NCBI GenBank assembly: GCA_017400135.1
Contig: JAFPVJ010000012.1
Location: 62,001 to 126,000 of the forward strand
Direction: 5' to 3'
Length of the DNA stretch: 64,000 nucleotides
Source: Bacteroidales bacterium
Lineage (GTDB): Bacteria > Bacteroidota > Bacteroidia > Bacteroidales > UBA932
A model generated the notes under the pieces. It made no database searches and was not told the DNA's origin. It saw nothing but the letters and a program-made list of their open reading frames with translations. The first letter of the stretch is position 1. Each line of letters starts with the position of its first letter. This document shows positions 26,445-35,619 of this stretch, piece after piece. A program made the translations under genes and the position numbers.

Positions 26445-28298
26445 ATGAAAGGGATTATGAAAACCATATTCAAACAGATTCTCTTCGGCGCTTCGCTGGC
26501 CCTGCTGGCATCTTGCGCAGATCTGGACATCGTCCCTCTGTCCGAGCTTGCTTCCGGTAACTGGTACACGACCGAGACCGAAATCAAGATGAGTATCGAC
26601 GACTGGTATCGTCCGGATTTCTTCCAGATCGATGAATTCTATTGGAGCGACGACTGCCTTTTCCGTGACCGTGAGAACGAAATCACCCTGGGTACCATCA
26701 ACTCCCAGACCGGTTTCGTCGCGACCCGCTGGTCTTCTTGCTACAAAGCGATCAGCCGCGCTTTCGGTGTCATCAAGGGAGTCGAAAGCGGTGCCGCCAA
26801 CCTTCCGCAAGCCAAATATGACCAGTACCTGGGTGAAGCCTGGTGTATGATCGGATTCAGCTACGGCCAGCTTGCCACCTATTTCGGTGACTGCGTATTG
26901 GCCAAAAGCGCGATGACGCTGGACGAATCCTATGAAGCGAAGCGTTCTCCCAGGGCGGAAGTGATGGCTTATGCCTACGAATGCCTGAACAAGGCTGCCG
27001 GCCTTCTGCCCGAGTCTTATTCCGGCCAGAAGCGCCTGACCAAGGGCGCCGCGCTCGGTTTTTTGAGCCGTTTCGCCTTGCAGGTCGGCGACTGGTCCGT
27101 CGCGGTCGAAGCCTGCAAGAAGTGCATGGATCTCGGTGTCTACAGCCTGCATGACAACTATAAGAACCTTTTCACCAGCACATCATCCAAAGAGCTGATG
27201 TTCTATCTCCAGGGTGACCTAAGCGTCCCCTATGGCGTGGGTCCGTTCTCCAATGTCCGTAACTTCACGCTCCGTACGCTGGGCGCCCATACCAACACGG
27301 GACCGTCCTACCAGCTGTATTGCTCTTATCTCTGCACGGACGGCCTGCCGATCGACAAGTCGCCCCTGTATGAGCCGAAGGATCCTTTCCGCAACCGCGA
27401 CCCGCGCATGGCGTATACCATCCAGCCTTTCAAAACGCCTTATTCCCCTGATTATGAGGCATACCAGAAGGCCAAGGAAGACGGTACCTTCGCTGAGAAG
27501 TACCCGGATTACCTGTTCATCGGCATGATCGAGTTCACCCCCAACCCGTATGTGACCAAGATCTATGATGCCAGGACCAAAAAGATGATCACGACGTCCG
27601 ACACCAAGGCGACCCAGCTCCACTCGGTCTATACCGGTCTTCCCCTGCGGAAATACTCTAAGCCGGAATGGGCGGATTTTGCCAGTTACAACTTACGGTC
27701 GGACAATGTTTATCCGTACCTTCGCTATGCTGAGGTCTTGATGAACTATATCGAGGCTAAGAATGAGTTGGGCACCGTGACGCAGGACGATCTCGACAAG
27801 ACGATCAACAAGGTCCGTGAACGCGCTTACAACGGCACCGGCCTGAGCTATCCCAAAGTAACCGTCGCCTCCCAGTCCGAACTCCGCAAGATCATCCGGA
27901 TGGAACGTCGGATGGAATTCGCTTTCGAGAACACCCGCTACCGCGACATGCTCCGCTGGAAGATTGCGGAAAAGGTCTTCAATACACCGTCCTACTATCT
28001 GCCTCGCGTATGGTCCGGCAGCGCCAGCTGGAACGGAAAGCGCGGTGCCGAGTCCAACTGTGAGCTTTCCGCCGACTTCCTGAAACTCCTGGACAATTGG
28101 GATAAGGGTGAGTATCCTTTCGGCGGCATCCCGCCGATCGACGAAAACGGTCTGCCCGACCTGAGCGCTCAGGAGAAAGCCGGGTATATTGCCGTGTTCA
28201 AGGAGCGTTTCTTCGATCCCAATCGGAACTACCTGTGGCCGATTCCGGCGGATGACATCCTCGTCAATCCGGGTCTCGGACAAAATCCTGGATATTAG
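26445..28298 (+). CDS. SusD/RagB-family nutrient-binding outer-membrane lipoprotein
   Basis: 617 residues. A lipoprotein signal ending LALLASC gives a lipid anchor; the protein caps the SusC barrel and captures the ligand. The TPR-rich alpha-helical body is visible (YLGEAWCMIGFSYGQLATYFGD, LTKGAALGFLSRFALQ), as is the C-terminal SusD signature YLRYAEVLMNYIEAKNE with ERRMEFAFENTRYRDMLRW. It abuts susC. A second ATG at 26457 (MKTIFKQ) is an equally plausible start and gives a shorter signal peptide. Confidence 0.95.
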   Translation: MKGIMKTIFKQILFGASLALLASCADLDIVPLSELASGNWYTTETEIKMSIDDWYRPDFFQIDEFYWSDDCLFRDRENEITLGTINSQTGFVATRWSSCYKAISRAFGVIKGVESGAANLPQAKYDQYLGEAWCMIGFSYGQLATYFGDCVLAKSAMTLDESYEAKRSPRAEVMAYAYECLNKAAGLLPESYSGQKRLTKGAALGFLSRFALQVGDWSVAVEACKKCMDLGVYSLHDNYKNLFTSTSSKELMFYLQGDLSVPYGVGPFSNVRNFTLRTLGAHTNTGPSYQLYCSYLCTDGLPIDKSPLYEPKDPFRNRDPRMAYTIQPFKTPYSPDYEAYQKAKEDGTFAEKYPDYLFIGMIEFTPNPYVTKIYDARTKKMITTSDTKATQLHSVYTGLPLRKYSKPEWADFASYNLRSDNVYPYLRYAEVLMNYIEAKNELGTVTQDDLDKTINKVRERAYNGTGLSYPKVTVASQSELRKIIRMERRMEFAFENTRYRDMLRWKIAEKVFNTPSYYLPRVWSGSASWNGKRGAESNCELSADFLKLLDNWDKGEYPFGGIPPIDENGLPDLSAQEKAGYIAVFKERFFDPNRNYLWPIPADDILVNPGLGQNPGY

Positions 28299-28301
28299 TC
28301 T

Positions 28302-30260
28302 ATGAAAAGATTCACTTTCATACTCGTGTTTGCGGCCGCTCTGTTCCTGAGCGGCTGCAAGCACAACACCGTCTGCATCTATGGCGGTACCTCTGCCAGC
28401 GTCACGGCCGCTTATTCTGCGGCCCACGAGGGTAGCCAGGTCATCATCGTTTGTCCGGACGTGACCATCGGCGGCATGACCACCGGTGGTCTCGGACAGA
28501 CCGATATCGGTAACAAGCAGGCTGTCATCGGCCTGGCCAAACAGTTCTACAGAAAGCTGGGAACGCACTATGGAAAACTTGAGCAATGGTTGTTTGAACC
28601 TCACGTGGCGGAGGAAATCCTGATGGAATATTTGGATAACCCGCTCATCACGCTCAAGCAAGGTTATTATCTGGAATCTGTCGAAAAGAAAGGAACCCGG
28701 ATCATCTCGATCACCTGCCGCAACAAGGCGGGGGAGAGTCTGACGGTGAAAGCGGACCAGTTCATCGACGCCACTTATGAAGGCGACCTGATGGCCCAGG
28801 CGGGCGTCAGTTACCGGGTCGGCCGGGAAAGCGCCGAGGAGTATGGTGAAAACCACAACGGCTCCCATCTGAGCATCCATCATCAATTTGTGGATGGCAT
28901 CGATCCTTATGTCGTCCCCGGAGATCCCTCCAGCGGCCTGCTGTGGGGCATTTTGGACTGGACCATGAAAGAAGAAGGCGCCGGGGATGATTATGTCCAG
29001 GCTTACAACTACCGTATCTGCCTGACGGATGTCCCTGAAAACCAGATTCCGATCACGCGCCCCGAGAACTACGATTCCACGAAGTTCGAGCTGCTCGTCC
29101 GCGTCTTCGAGGCGGATCCGAATCCGATCCTGGGCAACTATTTCATCTGGAGCCGGATGCCGAACCACAAGACGGACATCAACAACCGCGGTCCTTTCTC
29201 GACGGACATGATCGGCATGAACCACAATTATCCCGAAGCGTCCTGGGAAGATCGTGAGCAGATCCTCAAGGCCCATAAAGACTACACCTTCGCCTTGTTG
29301 TATTTCTATTTGACGGATCCCCGGGTCCCCGCAGTCCTGCAGAATGAAGTGCGGCGCTGGGGCCTGCCGAAGGATGAATATGTCCGCACGGATCATTGGA
29401 CCCACCAGATCTATGTCCGGGAGGCCCGCCGCCTGGTCGGCGAATACATCGCCACGCAGGCAGACTGCGAGGGAAAGGCGACCGTCACGGACGGCATCGG
29501 CTTCGCCGCCTACCAGATGGACTCGCACAACTGTGAGCGTGTCGTCATCGAGAAGGACGGCAAGAAGATGGTCAAGAATGAAGGAGATGTCGAGATCGGC
29601 GGTGGCCTTCCTTATCCGATTTCCTACCGGAGCCTGACGCCCAAGCGGGAGGAATGCACCAACCTGCTGGTTCCCGTCTGCCTTTCCGCCTCCCATATCG
29701 CATACGGTTCCATCCGTATGGAGCCGGTGTTCCTGGGAATGGGACAGGCCGCCGGACTGGCTGCCGCCATGGCCGGCAAGGGCGCCGTTCAGAAACTCGA
29801 TGTCAAGCGGGTCCAGAAGGTCTTTGAAGAAGATCCTTACCTGGACGGGAAGGGCCCGGACATCCTCATCGACGAGGATTCAGAGTATATCCAGGGCGCT
29901 GACAACTGGGAGGTTGTCAAGGGTCGTGGAAGCTATGGTTTCACCTTCCGGAAATACACCGGCGCGCCCGAAGACAATCATCTTCAGTATCGGTTCCCGG
30001 AAACCCTGGACGGTGAATATGACATTTATGCCTTCCAACAGCGTGACGGCAGTCCGTTCACCCGCTTTGAGGTAGCCCTCGGTTCCGAGACCCGGACGGT
30101 CGAATTCGACCGGAACAGCCTTCTTGTTGAAGGCCAGACCCGCGGCGAATGGGTTCACCTGGGCTCTTATCGGATTCCCCGTAACAGCGGCGGTTCCATC
30201 CGGATCCAGTCCGATACCCCGGACCTTCACGCAGACGGCATCCTGTTTATTCCTAAATAG
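28302..30260 (+). CDS. FAD-dependent oxidoreductase lipoprotein with golvesin-like C-terminal domain
   Basis: 652 residues. Lipoprotein signal (MKRFTFILVFAAALFLSGC), then an FAD_oxidored domain: VCIYGGTSASVTAAYSAA, VTIGGMTTGGLGQTD, FIDATYEGDLMAQAGVSYRVGR, PISYRSLTPKREECTNLLVPV, SHIAYGSIRMEP. The dinucleotide loop reads GGTSASV where most relatives have GGTSAGV. The last ~125 residues (from EYIQGADNWEVV to HADGILFIPK) resemble the golvesin/xanthan-lyase-type beta-sandwich that probably binds carbohydrate. It ends the four-gene unit. Paralogue of the protein at 21618, which lacks this extra domain, so the two may act on different positions or sizes of one substrate (inference). Confidence 0.87.
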   Translation: MKRFTFILVFAAALFLSGCKHNTVCIYGGTSASVTAAYSAAHEGSQVIIVCPDVTIGGMTTGGLGQTDIGNKQAVIGLAKQFYRKLGTHYGKLEQWLFEPHVAEEILMEYLDNPLITLKQGYYLESVEKKGTRIISITCRNKAGESLTVKADQFIDATYEGDLMAQAGVSYRVGRESAEEYGENHNGSHLSIHHQFVDGIDPYVVPGDPSSGLLWGILDWTMKEEGAGDDYVQAYNYRICLTDVPENQIPITRPENYDSTKFELLVRVFEADPNPILGNYFIWSRMPNHKTDINNRGPFSTDMIGMNHNYPEASWEDREQILKAHKDYTFALLYFYLTDPRVPAVLQNEVRRWGLPKDEYVRTDHWTHQIYVREARRLVGEYIATQADCEGKATVTDGIGFAAYQMDSHNCERVVIEKDGKKMVKNEGDVEIGGGLPYPISYRSLTPKREECTNLLVPVCLSASHIAYGSIRMEPVFLGMGQAAGLAAAMAGKGAVQKLDVKRVQKVFEEDPYLDGKGPDILIDEDSEYIQGADNWEVVKGRGSYGFTFRKYTGAPEDNHLQYRFPETLDGEYDIYAFQQRDGSPFTRFEVALGSETRTVEFDRNSLLVEGQTRGEWVHLGSYRIPRNSGGSIRIQSDTPDLHADGILFIPK

Positions 30261-30277
30261 GACTATCGGTAAATAAA

Positions 30278-31165
30278 CTATTGATCCAGCTCCTTCAAGA
30301 CGTCGTTGAGAAGGAGCCGGGTGCCGATAGTGGCTGGGGCGAGGGGCAGGCGCACGGTATCCTCGCAGAGTTCGAGGATGGAAAGCGCCGCCTTGACCGG
30401 GATGGGGTTGCTTTCTACGAAACAAGCCTTGTAAAGCGGTGAGAGGTAGTGGTGCAGGGAGCGGGCGGAAGCCAGGTCTCCCTGCGCGACGGCCTCGCAG
30501 AGCGCGGCTACTGCGCCGGGAACGACGTTGGAGGCCACGGAGATCACGCCGTGCGCGCCCGTCGCCATCAGGGCCAGCGTCAGTTCGTCGTCGCCGCTCA
30601 GTACGGCAAATCCTTCCGGGGCGCGGCGGATGATCTCGCTGACCTGGGCGTAATTCCCCGAGGCTTCCTTGATGCCTGCGATGCCCGGAACTTCCGTCGC
30701 CAGGCGGATGACGGTGTCGGGCAGCATGTTGGCGCCCGTGCGTCCGGGGACGTTGTAGATGACCAGGGGAATCTTCGTCTCGGCCGCTACGGCCTTGAAA
30801 TACTGGAACTGCCCTTCCTGCGTCGGTTTGTTATAGAAGGGTACGACGACGAGGAAGGCGTCCGGCTTGAGCGGCTCCAGCAGGCGGATGTTGGCCAGCG
30901 TGCCGGGGAGGCTGTTGGATCCGACGCCCGGTACGACGGGCAGGCCGCCCGCGTGCTTCTTCGTGATCTTCAGCAGTTGAACCTTCTCCTCCTGCGTCAG
31001 GGCCGGGGTCTCGCCCGTGGTGGCCAGCGGCACCAGGAAATCCACGCCGCCCGCGACCTGGCGATCCACCAGCGCCGCATAGGCTTCATAATCAACGCTC
31101 CCGTCCGGGAGGAACGGGGTCACCAGCGCGGTGCCGCATCCGTGAAGAAACATATCCTTGGCCAT
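30278..31165 (-). CDS. dapA: 4-Hydroxy-tetrahydrodipicolinate synthase
   Basis: 295-residue cytoplasmic aldolase-family enzyme condensing pyruvate with aspartate semialdehyde, the first step of DAP/lysine synthesis. TTGE substrate motif, Tyr137 (YNVPGRTG) and Schiff-base Lys166 (GIKEASG) are in place. I start at MAKDMFLHG; a TTG two codons upstream is unnecessary. It lies downstream of dapB on the same strand but has its own -7 box in the gap. Convergent with the oxidoreductase at 28302. Confidence 0.95.
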   Translation of the reverse strand: MAKDMFLHGCGTALVTPFLPDGSVDYEAYAALVDRQVAGGVDFLVPLATTGETPALTQEEKVQLLKITKKHAGGLPVVPGVGSNSLPGTLANIRLLEPLKPDAFLVVVPFYNKPTQEGQFQYFKAVAAETKIPLVIYNVPGRTGANMLPDTVIRLATEVPGIAGIKEASGNYAQVSEIIRRAPEGFAVLSGDDELTLALMATGAHGVISVASNVVPGAVAALCEAVAQGDLASARSLHHYLSPLYKACFVESNPIPVKAALSILELCEDTVRLPLAPATIGTRLLLNDVLKELDQ

Positions 31166-31184
31166 ATGCAATCCTTTATCGGAA

Positions 31185-31192
31185 CAAAGATA
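31185..31192 (-). promoter_or_regulatory. -7 box of dapA
   Basis: TATCTTTG on the minus strand, 19 bases upstream of the dapA ATG, in the 35-base gap after dapB. It suggests that dapA can be transcribed separately from the long upstream unit. Confidence 0.55.
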
Positions 31193-31200
31193 GGAAAAAA

Positions 31201-31863
31201 CTACAGGATCAGATCCTTGAACTCGTGAACGCCCTGCAGGCCTTCGGTCAGGAGGGCGGCGACAACGGCGCCTTCGGCGAATCCCTGGCGGGAGAACGCC
31301 TCGTGGGTAAAGACGAGTTTGTCCACCTCGGAGGTGAAGGTCGCCGTGTGGATGCCGGGGACTTCGCCGATGCGCTGCGCGCCAATCGGAGGCTCCACGC
31401 CGAGGGTGTCGGTAATGATGCCGGCGATGCTCTTGGCCGTGCCGGAAGGAGCGTCCAGCTTGTGGATGTGGTGGATCTCGTCGACGCGGGGCTCATAGCC
31501 CTGGCCTTTCAGGACCTTGCAGGCCTTCTCGACGGCGGCGAAAAAGGCGTTGACGCCGAGGGAGAAGTTGGAAGCCCAGACCATGGGGGTCCCGGCTGCC
31601 TCAAAGGTGGCGCAGACTTCGTCGTGGATGTCGTTCCAGCCGGTCGTGCCGATCACCGCGGCCTTGAACTTGCGGGCGATCGTCGGGTAGTTGGCCCGGA
31701 AGGCCTCCGGGGTCGTAAAATCGATGACGACGCACTCGCGCGCCACTTCGTCGGGAACGGCGCAGACGTCTTCCGAGGCGCAGGCCAGTTCGATCCCGCG
31801 ACGCTGCAGCGCCGCTTCCACCATGTGGCCCATACGGCCGTATCCACTGATGACTACTTTCAT
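31201..31863 (-). CDS. dapB: 4-Hydroxy-tetrahydrodipicolinate reductase
   Basis: 220 residues. Reduces the DapA product to tetrahydrodipicolinate, the substrate of the Ddh encoded at 9571. Nucleotide-binding GYGRMG, GTTGW and the substrate signature EIHHIHKLDAPSGTA (catalytic His and Lys) are present. Shorter than the ~270-residue E. coli enzyme because the segment between the first strand and the GTTGW block is trimmed. It starts 4 bases after the thrA stop on the same strand, so the two are co-transcribed. Confidence 0.95.
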   Translation of the reverse strand: MKVVISGYGRMGHMVEAALQRRGIELACASEDVCAVPDEVARECVVIDFTTPEAFRANYPTIARKFKAAVIGTTGWNDIHDEVCATFEAAGTPMVWASNFSLGVNAFFAAVEKACKVLKGQGYEPRVDEIHHIHKLDAPSGTAKSIAGIITDTLGVEPPIGAQRIGEVPGIHTATFTSEVDKLVFTHEAFSRQGFAEGAVVAALLTEGLQGVHEFKDLIL

Positions 31864-31867
31864 TTCC

Positions 31868-34129
31868 TTACAGACTTAAGATATTATTCAAAACGCCGGA
31901 AGCGGCCATGCGGGCCCCTTCGCCGGCACCGCGGATCACCAGGGGCGCGGAGAAGGCGCTGCGGATGATCACGATGTTCTCCGTGCCGCTGATCCAGAAG
32001 AACGGGCTGTCCATTCCGACCAGCTGCATCTTGATCTCGGCCTTGTAGCCCAGGCGGGCGGAAGGATCTTTCTGGATCGAAGCGACGAAGCGCTGCCGCA
32101 TCCCCAGGTCGTCCAATTCGGCCTCACGGGCGATGAACTTCGGCTCGTATTCCGCCAGCAGGCGGTAGAATTCCTCGATCGGGCAGTCAAAGAACTCCGG
32201 CCCGAGCATCGGGGTGATCTCCACGTCGCTCTCTTCCAGCGGGACGCCCGCCTCGCGGGCGAGGATGAGCAGCTTGCGCAGCGCATCCCGGCCGCCCAGG
32301 TCGGCGCGGGGGTCTTTTTCCGTCAGGCCGATGTCCTGGGCCTGCTTCAGGAGCGTGCCGAGAGGTTCGGTGTTAGCGCCGTCATAGGAGGTGATGATGT
32401 TGTTGAGGGTGCAGGAAACGACCGCTTCGATGGCCGTGATCTCGTCGCCGCTGTAGGCGCTGCCCGAGATGGACTCCAGGATGGGCAGGGCGGTGCCGAC
32501 CGTCGTGTCGTATTTCAGCGCCAGGCCGTAGTCGTGGGCCGTGGACTTCATGGCCGCATAGCGGGCGTAAGGCACGGCGAAGGCGCGGCGGTTGCAGGAG
32601 ACGACGTTCAGCCCGCGGCGGAAGAATTCCTCGTAACGCGCGCCGATGCTCTCGCTGTTGGTGCAGTCGAGCAGGACCGCATCCTTCAGGGACAGGGTTC
32701 CGATCGCGTCGAAGAAGGCGCCGCCTTCCGCCGGATGGCCGTAAGGCAGGACGGTGGCGATGTCTTCCGGGCGGATGCCGTCGGTGTTGAGGATGTATTT
32801 CCGGCTGCTGGACACGCCCACGATGCGGATGCGCTTGCCGGTACGCTCGGCGATGGTGTCTCCGCTGGTGGCAATCATTTCGATGAAGGCCTGCGCCACG
32901 GCGCCGTAGCCGGCGAGGAAGCAGTTGATCGTGCGGATGGGCTTGGACTCGAAGAAACGGCGGTGGATGGCGAGCATCGCGTCCCGCTTGTCCTCCGCCG
33001 AGACCACGGCGAAGACGTTGTACCCGGTGCTGGCCGTGCCTTTGGCCTTGATGCCGGCCCGGGCGAGGGCGCGGACCATGCGAGCCTCGACTTCGGCCCC
33101 GTCCTCTTCGCCCGTGCCGACCAGCACGAGGACCACATCCCCCTCAGCGGCTTTCAGGGCCGGTTTCTCGACGTCGGGGGCCACGTTGGCGAGCGCTTCC
33201 CCCTTGAGGGCGGTCAGACCCAGCAGGCCCGATGCCCGATGCGGCGGGTTGTCCAGGATGAAGGAGCCCTGCGCCTCCGGATCGTAGGTGTTGAGGATGC
33301 AGATGGGGATGCCGGCCCGCTGAGCGGGAATGACGGTCGGGGGATAGAGGACCTTGGCGCCAAACTCCGCCATGTCGCGGGCGGCGCGGTAGGACAGGTA
33401 AGGGATGGTCGTCGCGGCGGGGATGACCTTCGGGTCGGAGGTCATGATGCCGGGCACGTCGGTCCAGATCTCGACGATGCGGGCACGGCTGGCCGCGGCG
33501 TAGATGGCCGCGGAATAGTCGGATCCCCCACGTCCCAGGTGTACGCGCCGGCCCTGCAGGTCGGAGGCGATGAAGCCCGGTGCGACGAAGATGTCGACGT
33601 CCGGATGCGCCTCGAGGGTCGAGCGGATGGCGGGATCCGTCAGGTCGAAGCGGACCTTGCCGTCTTCGGTGCGGATCAGTTCCCGGGAATCGATCCAGAG
33701 GACCCGGTAGCCGTCGGCCGCGAGTTTTCGGGCAATGATGCGGGTGGAAAAGAGTTCTCCAAAGGTCTGGATGGCGTCGGCTTCCCCGGGCGTGATGGCC
33801 CCGGCGGCGCAGATGCCGTCCGCGAAGCGCTCCAGCTCGTCGAAGGTCGCGTCGCATTCCTTGATCGCTTCCGTGCAGGCGGAGCCTTCCAGCAGTTCCT
33901 CGATGATGCGGTGGTGGATGCAGCGCAGCGAATAGACCTGCGCCTTATAGGAGCTGTTGCCTTCCCCCGCTTCGGTGCCGATCTTGATCAGGGTGTCGGT
34001 ACACTTGCTGATGGCGGAAGTGACCAGGATGACTTTCTCCTGCCGGGCCGCCGAAGTGACGATCTTTTCCACCTTGCGGATGATGGGCGCGGAAGCGACC
34101 GAGGTCCCGCCGAATTTCAATACTTTCAT
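31868..34129 (-). CDS. thrA: Bifunctional aspartokinase / homoserine dehydrogenase
   Basis: 753 residues. Phosphorylates aspartate and reduces aspartate semialdehyde, feeding threonine/methionine and, through the semialdehyde, DAP. Aspartokinase domain about 1-285 (KFGGTSV, GRGGSDYSA, IWTDVPGIMT), ACT-type regulatory segment about 300-395 (STGYNVFAVVS), homoserine dehydrogenase about 398-753 (INCFLAGYGAVAQAF, LDCTNSE, VVSCNRRAF, LKYDTTVG, GGRDALRK). It is about 65 residues shorter than E. coli ThrA, the missing part being in the regulatory region, so feedback control may be simpler. It sits between manC and dapB. Confidence 0.94.
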   Translation of the reverse strand: MKVLKFGGTSVASAPIIRKVEKIVTSAARQEKVILVTSAISKCTDTLIKIGTEAGEGNSSYKAQVYSLRCIHHRIIEELLEGSACTEAIKECDATFDELERFADGICAAGAITPGEADAIQTFGELFSTRIIARKLAADGYRVLWIDSRELIRTEDGKVRFDLTDPAIRSTLEAHPDVDIFVAPGFIASDLQGRRVHLGRGGSDYSAAIYAAASRARIVEIWTDVPGIMTSDPKVIPAATTIPYLSYRAARDMAEFGAKVLYPPTVIPAQRAGIPICILNTYDPEAQGSFILDNPPHRASGLLGLTALKGEALANVAPDVEKPALKAAEGDVVLVLVGTGEEDGAEVEARMVRALARAGIKAKGTASTGYNVFAVVSAEDKRDAMLAIHRRFFESKPIRTINCFLAGYGAVAQAFIEMIATSGDTIAERTGKRIRIVGVSSSRKYILNTDGIRPEDIATVLPYGHPAEGGAFFDAIGTLSLKDAVLLDCTNSESIGARYEEFFRRGLNVVSCNRRAFAVPYARYAAMKSTAHDYGLALKYDTTVGTALPILESISGSAYSGDEITAIEAVVSCTLNNIITSYDGANTEPLGTLLKQAQDIGLTEKDPRADLGGRDALRKLLILAREAGVPLEESDVEITPMLGPEFFDCPIEEFYRLLAEYEPKFIAREAELDDLGMRQRFVASIQKDPSARLGYKAEIKMQLVGMDSPFFWISGTENIVIIRSAFSAPLVIRGAGEGARMAASGVLNNILSL

Positions 34130-34140
34130 GTCAGTTCGCT

Positions 34141-35235
34141 TTATCTGTATTCCTCATAGTCGGGCAGGCCGATATGGGTCGTGATATCCTTGATCTTGTG
34201 CTCGTTCCGCGGGCAGATCATCAGGACGTCGTCCGTGTCGATGACGATATAGTCTTCCAGCCCGCTGACGGCCAGGAGCTTGCCGGGCTTCTCCGTGGTC
34301 AGGATGCAGCCCCGGCTGTCGAGCAGGAGGGAGTGCGGGGAGAGGACGGCGTTGCCGTCCGCGTCGGGGACGGCCAGGTGCCGGTAGACGGCTTCCCAGT
34401 TGCTGATGTCGGCCCAGTGGAAGGCGGCCGGGAAGACCCGGTCGATCTCCGTGTTCTCCATGACGGCGTAGTCGATGGAGATGCGCTCCATGTTCATGTA
34501 AGCCTTCTCCAGGAAACGCTGCTCGTCCGGTCCGCCCAGGGCTTCCTCCCAACCCTCGAAGAGGTTGGTGACCGAGGGCACGTACCGCTCCAGTTCGCGC
34601 CGGATGGTCTCGGCCTTCCAGACGAAGATGCCGGAGTTCCAGAGGAATTCGCCGCTGCGCAGGAAGACTTCCGCCAGCGCTTCATCCGGCTTTTCGGTGA
34701 AGGTCTTGACCTTGACCGGGCGGGTCTGCTCCCAGGCCTTCTGCCCGCCCACGACTTGTATGTAGCCGAAGTTGGCGTCCGGTTTGTCCGGGACGATGCC
34801 CAGGGTGATGAGGGCGTCGTGGCCGGCGGCATAATCCAGCGCTTCGGAAAGGGTGTCGCGGTAGGCCTGCTCACCGTCGATCAGGTTGTCGGCCGGAGTG
34901 ATGGCCATGACGGCGAGCGGGTCCCGCTTCAGCAGGGAATAGGCCGCAAAGGCGATGCAGGGGGCCGTGTTGCGACCGTAGGGCTCCAGGAGAAGATTCC
35001 CGGGAAGGAGTTCCGGCAGGTCGTGCAGGACCGCGTCCCGGTAGCGGGCGAGGGTCACGACCAGGATGTTCTCCGGCGGTACGATCCCCAGCATACGCTC
35101 GTAGGAATGGCGGAGGAAGGACTTGCCGCTCTGTCCGAGGGTGAGGAACTGCTGCGGGCGGTCCCGGCGGCAGAGGGGCCAGAACATCGTGCCTCCGCCG
35201 CCTGCCATGATGATGCCGTAATTATGTGAACTCAT
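34141..35235 (-). CDS. manC: Mannose-1-phosphate guanylyltransferase
   Basis: 364 residues; makes GDP-mannose from mannose-1-phosphate and GTP for glycan and GDP-fucose synthesis. Nucleotidyltransferase opening IIMAGGGGTMFWPL with RPQQFL, then VMAITPADN, FTEKPDEA, WNSGIFVWKAE and IDYAVMEN; the C-terminal left-handed helix part is short. The usual GTR arginine of the pyrophosphorylase loop is Met here (GTMFWP). I start at MSSHNYG; the longer upstream frame would run through yraN. Twelve bases before thrA. Confidence 0.9.
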   Translation of the reverse strand: MSSHNYGIIMAGGGGTMFWPLCRRDRPQQFLTLGQSGKSFLRHSYERMLGIVPPENILVVTLARYRDAVLHDLPELLPGNLLLEPYGRNTAPCIAFAAYSLLKRDPLAVMAITPADNLIDGEQAYRDTLSEALDYAAGHDALITLGIVPDKPDANFGYIQVVGGQKAWEQTRPVKVKTFTEKPDEALAEVFLRSGEFLWNSGIFVWKAETIRRELERYVPSVTNLFEGWEEALGGPDEQRFLEKAYMNMERISIDYAVMENTEIDRVFPAAFHWADISNWEAVYRHLAVPDADGNAVLSPHSLLLDSRGCILTTEKPGKLLAVSGLEDYIVIDTDDVLMICPRNEHKIKDITTHIGLPDYEEYR

Positions 35236-35242
35236 CTCGAAA

Positions 35243-35614
35243 TCAAGTGTATATCGGTATAAAAGCTTGCTTGTAATACTGTATGTCTGTCTGTTCTCCG
35301 TCGAAGACCACGGTGACGATGTCGAAAAAGACCTCCACGTCGCCGGGGTGCTTCTCATCGAGGTAGGCGTGGGCCGCGGAGACGAGCCGCCGCTGTTTCA
35401 GGGGCGTCACGTTCTCCTCCGGGGCCGCGCTCACCGGGGCCGTCCGGCTCTTCACTTCCACGAAGTGCAGGCCTTCCGGGTCCCTCGTGATGATGTCAAT
35501 CTCCAGGTGGGACCAGCGCCAGTTCCTTTCCAGGACCACGTGTCCCATCTTCTCCAGGTGCCGGCAGGCCTGGTCTTCTCCCAGGTCTCCCAGCCTTCTT
35601 CTCGAAGTAATCAT
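35243..35614 (-). CDS. YraN/UPF0102-family nuclease-like protein
   Basis: 123 residues with the restriction-endonuclease-like fold core: GDLGEDQACRHLEKMG, RNWRW..LEIDII and FVEVKSR. The family is widespread and linked to DNA processing, but its exact role is not settled. Seven bases before manC and five after mutS2, within one leftward unit. Confidence 0.9.
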   Translation of the reverse strand: MITSRRRLGDLGEDQACRHLEKMGHVVLERNWRWSHLEIDIITRDPEGLHFVEVKSRTAPVSAAPEENVTPLKQRRLVSAAHAYLDEKHPGDVEVFFDIVTVVFDGEQTDIQYYKQAFIPIYT

Positions 35615-35619
35615 AGTGT

